Assembly: GCA_022784805.1 (NCBI GenBank)
Contig: JALFYG010000158.1
Location: 1 to 9,283, forward strand
Direction of reading: 5' to 3'
Source of the DNA: Spirochaetales bacterium
GTDB taxonomy: Bacteria > Spirochaetota > Spirochaetia > Sphaerochaetales > Sphaerochaetaceae
Length of the DNA: 9,283 bases
Below, piece by piece: positions 1-5,403 of the stretch. Below the pieces are notes generated by a model. The model did no database searches. It saw nothing but the letters and a program-made list of their open reading frames with translations, and was not told the DNA's origin. Each line of letters opens with the position of its first letter. Within the stretch, counting starts at the first letter, position 1. The position numbers and the translations under genes were made by a program.

Positions 1-951
1 CACCAAGAACTGTGACTTTATGGTCTTCGGCGTGGCACCCAGAGCCTTTCTGATACCAATCTCCCTTGTTCTCTCAACAACTGTTACAAGCATGATATTC
101 ATGATTCCGATTCCTCCTACAAGAAGAGAAATGGCTGCAATAGCTGCAAGGAATGTGGTGAGATATCCTGTTACAGACTCAGTCATCTCCACCAGTTCCT
201 GAACAGAAGAAACGTAGTAATCATTGGAAGAGGCTACAGTGGATAGGTATGACTTTACACTTTCAGCCACTTCGGTTGCAGAGAAGCCCTCTTTCACTTT
301 TAAGGTATATTGGGAGACATTCTTTACACTCCTCAGTCTCTGATCAAAGGTGTTAAAAGGAATGTAAGCGTTACTATTTGTATTTCCACTGATGGAACCT
401 GAAGAGTCATCAAGGACACCTATGACCCTGTACTGCTTTGCCTGGGAACGGAAGAGTGAGACATAGGAGCCTACAGCGTCTCCGCCCGGAAACAAATCCT
501 CCGCCAAGTCATATCCCAAGACAATAACCTGATCTCTATGGAGATTATTTTCTCTCGAGATATACTCACCATACAATAAGTCATCAGAAGATGGATCAAA
601 GAAAGTAGATGTCACTCCATAGACCTGAGCGGTTTTTGTCTCCTGTCCATTACGAAGAGTAGCATTTGTACTTACATAAGTGGAAACGCCCTCTATTCCT
701 ATGACATTATCCTGAAAAGTATATGCAAACTCTTCATTAAAGACGCTGTTTGAGCCATTGGGAGTCACAGATATCTGATTTACTCCACCAATATTCATGC
801 TGTCAGTTATGGACCTTTTCACACTTTCTCCAAGGTTCATGATTGTGACAACCGACCCTACTCCTATCACTATACCCAACAAGGAGAGAAAGGTTCTCAT
901 TTTGTTGGTGAACATACTGGTGAACGCCAGTTTAAGATTCTCCAAAAACAT
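1..951 (-). CDS. MacB-type ABC transporter permease (FtsX fold), C-terminus cut by window edge
   Basis: This is the inner-membrane permease subunit of a MacAB-TolC-type efflux pump. The reverse strand is open from the ATG at 951 to the window edge, giving 317 codons with no stop. The N-terminus has a short amphipathic segment followed by a membrane helix at about residues 20-40 (FLSLLGIVIGVGSVVTI). A large extracytoplasmic domain of the MacB_PCD type follows, at about 45-260. A second membrane helix begins near 265 (ISLLVGGIGIMNIML) and leads into the conserved FtsX motif VERTREIGIRKALGA. Family members run to about 400 residues, so roughly 80-90 residues including the last two membrane helices lie outside the window. 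The ATG overlaps the end of the ATPase gene by 20 nt, with GGAAGG just upstream. E. coli MacB carries this domain fused to its ATPase; here the two are separate. A LolC/E-like role is less likely, because an adaptor and a TolC partner share the operon. Confidence 0.93.
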   Translation of the reverse strand, partial: MFLENLKLAFTSMFTNKMRTFLSLLGIVIGVGSVVTIMNLGESVKRSITDSMNIGGVNQISVTPNGSNSVFNEEFAYTFQDNVIGIEGVSTYVSTNATLRNGQETKTAQVYGVTSTFFDPSSDDLLYGEYISRENNLHRDQVIVLGYDLAEDLFPGGDAVGSYVSLFRSQAKQYRVIGVLDDSSGSISGNTNSNAYIPFNTFDQRLRSVKNVSQYTLKVKEGFSATEVAESVKSYLSTVASSNDYYVSSVQELVEMTESVTGYLTTFLAAIAAISLLVGGIGIMNIMLVTVVERTREIGIRKALGATPKTIKSQFLV

Positions 952-1630
952 CGCCTTCCACTATCCTTCCGTCTCTTATCATAACCTGTGAAGGGCACTG
1001 GAATCCCAGTTTCCTGTCATGGGTTACAAAGACGATTGTTCTTCCTTCTTCGTGAAGTTCCTGAAACAGTCCCATAACTTCACTTCCAGTCTTACTGTCG
1101 AGGGCACCTGTAGGCTCGTCGGCCAAAAGAATATCAGGGTCATTGACCAATGCGCGTGCAATGGCGACTCTCTGCTTCTGACCACCTGAAAGCTCAGAAG
1201 GAAGGTGCTTCATTCTATCTTTCAGCCCTACTTTCTCAAGCATTTCTTCGGCTCTCTCGCGTCTCTCTTTATGAGGGATGCCGGCATATGTCATAGGTGT
1301 CATGACATTTTCCAAAGCATTTATCTTTCCCAGTAGGTTAAACTGCTGGAAAATGAAACCGATCTTTTCGTTTCTAAGGTACGCCAACTCCGTTTCATTC
1401 ATGCCGTTGGTCATTTCACCGCCTATTGTGATGTAGCCGCTTGTAGGAGTATCGAGACAACCTATAAGGTTCATCATAGTAGACTTACCGCTGCCACTGG
1501 GGCCCATGATGGCTGTAAAGGATCCTCTGGGAATGGAAAGTGTTACGCCATCAAGAGCTTTGACCAGGTAATCTCCTACAAGATAGTAGCGTCTGACATC
1601 AATAAGCTGTATTACAGGCTTCTCTGTCAT
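932..1630 (-). CDS. MacB/LolD-family ABC transporter ATP-binding protein
   Basis: This 232-residue cytoplasmic ATPase powers the neighbouring permease. Every ABC motif is intact: Walker A GPSGSGKST at 43-51, Q-loop FQQFNL near 94-99, signature LSGGQKQRVAIARA at 147-160, Walker B ILLADEPTGALD at 167-178 with catalytic Glu172, and the switch His204 in FVTHD. The sequence around the Q-loop and the ADEPTGALDSKTG stretch is typical of the MacB/LolD/FtsE branch, which works by mechanotransmission across the membrane rather than by moving substrate through the bilayer. The length is normal for a stand-alone subunit. Its ATG overlaps the adaptor stop codon (ATGA), so translation is probably coupled. 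A purine-rich stretch encoding the adaptor's Gly/Met tail lies just upstream and can supply the ribosome binding site. The family is certain; the substrate is unknown. Confidence 0.96.
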   Translation of the reverse strand: MTEKPVIQLIDVRRYYLVGDYLVKALDGVTLSIPRGSFTAIMGPSGSGKSTMMNLIGCLDTPTSGYITIGGEMTNGMNETELAYLRNEKIGFIFQQFNLLGKINALENVMTPMTYAGIPHKERRERAEEMLEKVGLKDRMKHLPSELSGGQKQRVAIARALVNDPDILLADEPTGALDSKTGSEVMGLFQELHEEGRTIVFVTHDRKLGFQCPSQVMIRDGRIVEGDVFGES

Positions 1631-2745
1631 CTTCCCATCATGCCTCCGCCACCCATCATCATACCCATGAAGGAACTGGAAGTGCTTGGTTCATATACTA
1701 CGACTTCGCCTTCCTTGAGACCTGAGAGTACTTCAGACATTCCTTCTCCAAGGTACTGCACGGTAACCTTTCTTTCACTTGTTGTGCCATCTGCATTCTT
1801 TACAGTTACAGTAGTCTGTCCACCACGACCTGTCTTTACAGCTGAAGATGGAACAAGAAGCATCTCTACTTCTCCGTCATATGTCAGTGTTCCGCTGAAT
1901 GTGAAACCGGAAATAAGAGCCTCAGGAGGATTTTCGATTGTAAGCTCTACATCTACTACACCGATACCCTGTGTGGTGTAACGTCCTGTCATAGGAATAT
2001 AGGAGACGTATGCTTCAACATCTACTCCAGGTACGGAATCGAAGTGGAGCACAGCCTTCTGTCCAAGGCTTACATACTGCATATCGATTTCATCAATCTC
2101 GATTGTTGCCTTGAACTTTGACTTGTCGATGATTGTGACGGCACTGGAGCCAGCCTCAAAGTAGTCGTTTACAACGACGTCTACACTTGATACCACACCA
2201 TCAAAGTTAGCCTTGAGTGTTGTGTAATCCAAAGCGTTCTCGTAGTTCTTCTTTCTCATTTCAAGAAGTTCCAAGGTCTTTACAGAACCGGAGAGCTTTG
2301 CTTCTGCAATCTGGTTCTCGATGTCCTGGAGGTTCATTCTCTGGGAAGTGTCGTCGATTGTAGCGAGAATCTGACCTGCTGTTACATAGTCGCCTTCGCT
2401 AACATATACTCCTGTTACGGCACCGGTACTTCTGAACTTGGCTTCCAAGGTATCATAAGGAACTACGTAACCTGAAATATCTATCTCTCTATCGTAGGCA
2501 CTTCTCTCTACAGTAGCCTCAACCTGAGTGCTTCTGTTCTTCAAAGCTTCAATCTGAGCCTCACTGTCTTTCTTCATCTTGAGAAACCAAATGAGGACAA
2601 GAGCTACAATAAAGATTACAACAAGCCATCCAATGATGCTCTTGATTCTCTTCTTTCTCTTTCTTGCAGCTTTTGCAGCCCTTAGTTTCTTCTCCTGAAT
2701 TTCGCTTTCAGTTAAAGCCTCTTCGATTTTCTTCTTGTCATCCAT
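1627..2745 (-). CDS. MacA/HlyD-type periplasmic adaptor (membrane fusion protein)
   Basis: This adaptor should link the inner-membrane ABC pump to the TolC-like channel. From the ATG at 2745 it has 372 residues. They are a strongly basic, charged cytoplasmic segment (about 1-36), one membrane anchor (about 37-55, GWLVVIFIVALVLIWFL), and a first half-lipoyl motif with STGAVTGVYVSEGDYVTAGQ near 106-125. A short alpha-hairpin follows (about 134-175), then the second half-lipoyl motif (ANFDGVVSSVDVVVNDYFEAG), then beta-barrel and membrane-proximal domains. The protein ends in a Met/Gly-rich tail. An in-frame ATG at 2760 would add five residues, but those codons contain the run of six G that sits 7 nt before the ATG at 2745, so that run is better read as the Shine-Dalgarno. 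The 2760 start has no good Shine-Dalgarno. The gene lies 14 nt after the TolC-like gene and overlaps the ATPase start by 4 nt. Confidence 0.93.
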   Translation of the reverse strand: MDDKKKIEEALTESEIQEKKLRAAKAARKRKKRIKSIIGWLVVIFIVALVLIWFLKMKKDSEAQIEALKNRSTQVEATVERSAYDREIDISGYVVPYDTLEAKFRSTGAVTGVYVSEGDYVTAGQILATIDDTSQRMNLQDIENQIAEAKLSGSVKTLELLEMRKKNYENALDYTTLKANFDGVVSSVDVVVNDYFEAGSSAVTIIDKSKFKATIEIDEIDMQYVSLGQKAVLHFDSVPGVDVEAYVSYIPMTGRYTTQGIGVVDVELTIENPPEALISGFTFSGTLTYDGEVEMLLVPSSAVKTGRGGQTTVTVKNADGTTSERKVTVQYLGEGMSEVLSGLKEGEVVVYEPSTSSSFMGMMMGGGGMMGR

Positions 2746-2752
2746 AAACGTT

Positions 2753-2758
2753 CCCCCC
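2753..2758 (-). promoter_or_regulatory. Ribosome binding site deciding the adaptor start
   Basis: The minus strand reads six consecutive G residues, 7 nt before the ATG at 2745. They fall inside codons 1-3 of the longer reading from the ATG at 2760. This favours the shorter start. Confidence 0.6.
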
Positions 2759-2759
2759 A

Positions 2760-4154
2760 TTAGAGAGCAAATATCTTCAAGTCTCTCTCAAGAGAGAGGC
2801 CGTCAAGCATTGTAATCTTTAAATCATATTCAGCAGTAAGGGCGTTAAGCTCTGCGCTCTTTACATCCTTTTCTGTTGAAAAACCATATTCAAACATTAT
2901 TTTTTCGTTCTCAGCCACCAACTTGGCATAATCCAAAGATGCCTGGGCGTTAATCAATTCATTCTGCCAGGAGAGAATCTTAAGGGAGAGACTCTGTGCT
3001 TCATCGTAGTATGAAGAGAGGGCATCTCTATAGTCATTGTCTGCTGAGAGCATCTTATTTGATGCAGTCTTGAGAGTATCTTCATCGCTGGTTGAGATTG
3101 TGCCTCCATTGGACCACTTCCCGGAGATTGTCAGAGATGGAGAAGTCTTGTCACTTGTGATCGATACCCCAGGTGTTGCTGAGATGGACCAGTTGTTTCC
3201 AGCATAAGCAATGGTTCCGGAAATGGATGTTGTAGAGGAATCAGACAGGGTTTCCTTCACACTTCCAGAGAGGGAAAGATTCATAGGATTAATAGCGGCT
3301 ACCACTGACTTATAGTCCTCGATGGCTGCCTCAGCTGTCAGAGACTTAATCAAGACGGAAGTGTTTCCGTTATCATAAATCTTCAAGTCCAGAACTGGCT
3401 CAGGAATTTCATCCAGTCCTGTCCACTCCAATCCTGTGACCTTCTTGAAGCTTTCAAGGGCATTCTCATACTGCTTCTGTGAAGCATCCAGTGTAGCTTG
3501 CAACTGATTGAGCAAGTTTACAGCATTTATATATGTGGCGGATGTCTTTGAATATGTTCCAAGAGTATCCATCTTGTCTACGACAGCTTTCTGATCCTCA
3601 AGACTCTTTTCAGCCTTCTTGATGTTCTTCTCATAGCCAAGAATGACAGAGACAGTATTGATCACGCTCTTTTCAAAGTTCAGCTCAGCCTGAGCCATTG
3701 AAAGCTCCGTGCTGTACTTTGTTTGTGCCAATGTCAGATCATCTGAAGTTGAAGATGAGTATCCTGTGAAATCAAAGGTGTGGGATGCACCCAAAGAGAG
3801 ATTTGTGGATGTGGAGGAACCATCATAGAGTGTGGTCACCCCTACTCCCGCATCAATTGTGGTCTTTCCGTCATTAGGAAGCGTTACGGTAGCAGAAGAG
3901 GAAGCATTTAATCCCTTGGTGTCTGTTCCCATTGTTTCATACAGGGGATTGACGCTTGCTGAGACAGAAACTCCAATTTTGTCACCCCTTTCAAGGCTTC
4001 TTACATTTATCAAAGCATTCTCATAGGAGATGACTGTATTCTGATAAGTAGGGCTTAAAGTCTTAGCTCCTGCGATGATTTCATCTAAACTGATGGAAAA
4101 GATGGATGACACTATCATCAGTGACAATCCAATGAATAACAAAACTCTCTTCAT
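2760..4154 (-). CDS. TolC-family outer membrane efflux channel protein
   Basis: This 464-residue secreted protein is the outer membrane exit duct of the efflux operon. From the ATG at 4154 it starts with a signal peptide (MKRVLLFIGLSLMIVSSIFS). The mature part has the two-repeat layout of OEP/TolC proteins. Helix 23-55 is followed by a Ser/Thr-rich beta region at about 60-135 and long heptad-like helices at about 140-240. A second Ser/Thr-rich beta region lies at about 290-355, and paired long helices fill 360-460. The helices carry the Ala/Leu/Asn/Glu pattern of TolC coiled coils, for example near AQASLDYAKLVAENEK. The protein is presumed to trimerise and to dock on the adaptor encoded next. 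A TTG at 4169 would extend the frame by five codons, but AGGG lies 6 nt before the ATG at 4154 and the signal peptide begins exactly there. It is the first gene of the operon. Sequence alone does not identify the exported compound. Confidence 0.9.
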   Translation of the reverse strand: MKRVLLFIGLSLMIVSSIFSISLDEIIAGAKTLSPTYQNTVISYENALINVRSLERGDKIGVSVSASVNPLYETMGTDTKGLNASSSATVTLPNDGKTTIDAGVGVTTLYDGSSTSTNLSLGASHTFDFTGYSSSTSDDLTLAQTKYSTELSMAQAELNFEKSVINTVSVILGYEKNIKKAEKSLEDQKAVVDKMDTLGTYSKTSATYINAVNLLNQLQATLDASQKQYENALESFKKVTGLEWTGLDEIPEPVLDLKIYDNGNTSVLIKSLTAEAAIEDYKSVVAAINPMNLSLSGSVKETLSDSSTTSISGTIAYAGNNWSISATPGVSITSDKTSPSLTISGKWSNGGTISTSDEDTLKTASNKMLSADNDYRDALSSYYDEAQSLSLKILSWQNELINAQASLDYAKLVAENEKIMFEYGFSTEKDVKSAELNALTAEYDLKITMLDGLSLERDLKIFAL

Positions 4155-4160
4155 GTTGTT

Positions 4161-4164
4161 CCCT
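4161..4164 (-). promoter_or_regulatory. Ribosome binding site deciding the TolC-like start
   Basis: AGGG on the minus strand, 6 nt before the ATG at 4154, supports that ATG over the in-frame TTG at 4169. The TTG start would place this site inside codons 2-3. Confidence 0.6.
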
Positions 4165-4169
4165 AACAA

Positions 4170-4180
4170 ATATTGAATAT
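4170..4180. promoter_or_regulatory. Short palindrome in the efflux operon leader, possible operator
   Basis: ATATT-G-AATAT is a perfect 11-bp palindrome. It lies between the predicted leftward transcription start (near 4181) and the Shine-Dalgarno of the TolC-like gene, where a bound repressor could block transcription. It is short and AT-rich, so chance is a real alternative. Confidence 0.25.
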
Positions 4181-4187
4181 CAAAGAC

Positions 4188-4216
4188 AAGATAACTATTA
4201 AAAGTATCGGTTGCAA
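4188..4216 (-). promoter_or_regulatory. Candidate sigma-70 promoter for the efflux operon
   Basis: On the minus strand TTGCAA (4211-4216) stands 17 nt before TATCTT (4188-4193), each matching four of six consensus bases. Transcription would begin near 4181 and leave a leader of about 27 nt with a Shine-Dalgarno. Position and spacing are good, but the matches are moderate and the region is AT-rich. Confidence 0.4.
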
Positions 4217-4225
4217 CAAGGAAAG

Positions 4226-4256
4226 TTGAAATAAAGATGAAAGAAATATGTAGAAT
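4226..4256 (+). promoter_or_regulatory. Candidate sigma-70 promoter for the hsp33 operon (distal)
   Basis: TTGAAA (4226-4231) and TAGAAT (4251-4256) each match five of six consensus bases, but the spacer is 19 nt, longer than ideal. Transcription would start near 4263, giving an untranslated leader of about 210 nt before the hsp33 ATG. The start point would fall next to the inverted repeat at 4264-4290. Confidence 0.35.
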
Positions 4257-4263
4257 TTTTGAA

Positions 4264-4290
4264 CTAAATTAAATACGGAATAGAATTTAG
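4264..4290. repeat. Inverted repeat CTAAATT-N13-AATTTAG, possible operator
   Basis: Two perfect 7-bp arms (4264-4270 and 4284-4290) are separated by 13 nt. Their centres lie 20 bp apart, about two helical turns, as expected for a dimeric repressor on one DNA face. The repeat sits at the predicted start of rightward transcription and upstream of the leftward promoter. No regulator gene is nearby, and the arms are AT-rich, so this is tentative. Confidence 0.3.
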
Positions 4291-4460
4291 CTATAGTGGA
4301 ACATCTTTCACTTCTTCATATGTCAAAGAAATCAAAATCCGATTAATCTTCCCCTGAATATCTAATTTTCTTAATATTTTCTCCATCCCGAAAAAAGAGC
4401 CAACCATCTTTCTTATTTGGAAAAGTCCTCCCGACCCTTCCACTCTATCCTTTCTTTCAC

Positions 4461-4466
4461 TACAAT
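4461..4466 (+). promoter_or_regulatory. -10-like box immediately before hsp33 (possible leaderless start)
   Basis: TACAAT (five of six consensus bases) ends 7 nt before the hsp33 ATG, so transcription would begin at or next to the start codon. A -35 at the right distance (TTCCAC, 4438-4443) is poor. The lack of any Shine-Dalgarno before this ATG makes a leaderless mRNA conceivable. Confidence 0.25.
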
Positions 4467-4473
4467 AAAAACC

Positions 4474-5403
4474 ATGATAAAAACAAAGATTACAGATAGT
4501 GAACTTATTAATCATATCAACTCCCTTCCTGATGACAAAAGGGAAGTCTTTCTTATTGCAGACGGAGAAGTAAGAGTAAGCGCCGTCAGTGCAACAAGAA
4601 TGGTAAATGAAATGAGAGCCAACCATAACACAGGACTCTTGGAAACATATATGCTTGGACAGGGTTATGTGGCGGGAGCCCTCCTTTCTTCAGAAGTCAA
4701 AGGCAACGACAGAATAAGAATGGAGATAGAATGCGGAGGTCCTGTCAAAGGAATGAGCATCGAAGCTTGGGCCTGCGGAGCAGTAAGAGGATACCTGATG
4801 CAGAATCCTATTTTGTTGGACCATGAACTCAAGAGCCTTGATACCAATGAAATCTATGGGCCAGGCTTTTTGACTGTCACAAAGATCCTCGAAGGCTCCA
4901 AGACTCCTTTCTCCGGTCAGATAATGATGGAGTATGGACACTTGGCACAAGACCTGGCCCTCTACTATAAGCAGTCCCAGGAGACACCTTCCCTCTTCGC
5001 CCTCTCCGTCCATTTCGATAGACTTGGAAGAGTCTGGGGAGCAGGCGGCCTCTTTATGCAAGCTCTTCCTGGATGCAAAGAAGATGTCCTTACTTCCCTT
5101 CAGGAAAAAGCCTCTACCATGACAGATATAGGTACATTCCTCTCGGAAGGTGGAACTCTGAAAGAATATATGGACAAGGAGTTCTCATCTTTTGGTGTAA
5201 TGCACCTCGATTCATCTCCTATAGGCTTCTCATGCCCTTGCTCAAAGAAGGGATTCGAAGGATACTTAAAAAACCTTCCAGAAGGTGAAAAAAACGAAAT
5301 ACTCAAGGGAGAGTTCCCCCTTGTCTTACAGTGCTTCAACTGCGGCACTGAATATAAATTTGAGAAGAGCGAATTGGAAGCGCTCTTTACGGAGGAAAAG
5401 TGA
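4474..5403 (+). CDS. hslO: Hsp33 redox-regulated chaperone
   Basis: Hsp33 is a cytoplasmic holdase that is activated when oxidation forms disulfides and releases zinc from its C-terminal cysteine cluster, protecting unfolding proteins from aggregation. The 309-residue product has the N-terminal Hsp33 fold (about 1-240), with family-like stretches near ATRMVNEMRANHNTG and GYVAGALLSSEVKGNDR and a core containing ECGGPVKGMSIEA. The redox switch is complete: Cys254-X-Cys256, 30 residues, then Cys287-X-X-Cys290 (SCPCS and CFNCG), matching the canonical CXC-X27-32-CXXC pattern. The length is slightly above the 292 of E. coli. I chose the ATG at 4474 because homology begins there; an in-frame TTG at 4417 would add 19 residues that look like untranslated leader. 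No Shine-Dalgarno precedes the ATG. It is the first gene of an operon, and its TGA overlaps the rlmKL start. Confidence 0.96.
   Translation: MIKTKITDSELINHINSLPDDKREVFLIADGEVRVSAVSATRMVNEMRANHNTGLLETYMLGQGYVAGALLSSEVKGNDRIRMEIECGGPVKGMSIEAWACGAVRGYLMQNPILLDHELKSLDTNEIYGPGFLTVTKILEGSKTPFSGQIMMEYGHLAQDLALYYKQSQETPSLFALSVHFDRLGRVWGAGGLFMQALPGCKEDVLTSLQEKASTMTDIGTFLSEGGTLKEYMDKEFSSFGVMHLDSSPIGFSCPCSKKGFEGYLKNLPEGEKNEILKGEFPLVLQCFNCGTEYKFEKSELEALFTEEK
5391..5395 (+). promoter_or_regulatory. Ribosome binding site for the GTG start of rlmKL
   Basis: GGAGG lies 4 nt before the GTG at 5400, inside the last hsp33 codons. It supports initiation at GTG within the GTGA stop/start overlap. Confidence 0.7.

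Larger units (their letters stand above)
4155..4473. other. Divergent intergenic region between efflux operon and hsp33 operon
   Basis: These 319 bp are clearly richer in A and T than the flanking genes and separate two divergent operons. They contain a candidate leftward promoter (4188-4216), a candidate rightward promoter (4226-4256), a second rightward -10-like box next to the hsp33 start (4461-4466), and two short palindromes (4170-4180 and 4264-4290). The minus strand also has a 38-codon ORF with weak support. I see no tRNA, recognisable riboswitch or intrinsic terminator here. Confidence 0.7.

Noticed and set aside
1640..1981. Plus-strand ORF of 113 codons opposite the adaptor
   Set aside because: It is an antisense shadow. 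The minus-strand adaptor frame carries clear family motifs over the same bases.
4417..4473. Longer Hsp33 with 19 extra N-terminal residues from a TTG
   Set aside because: The extra residues have no family counterpart, and no Shine-Dalgarno precedes the TTG. Hsp33 homology starts at the ATG at 4474.
4690..5061. Minus-strand ORF of 123 codons within hsp33
   Set aside because: It is an antisense shadow of conserved Hsp33 sequence, with no ribosome binding site or promoter of its own.
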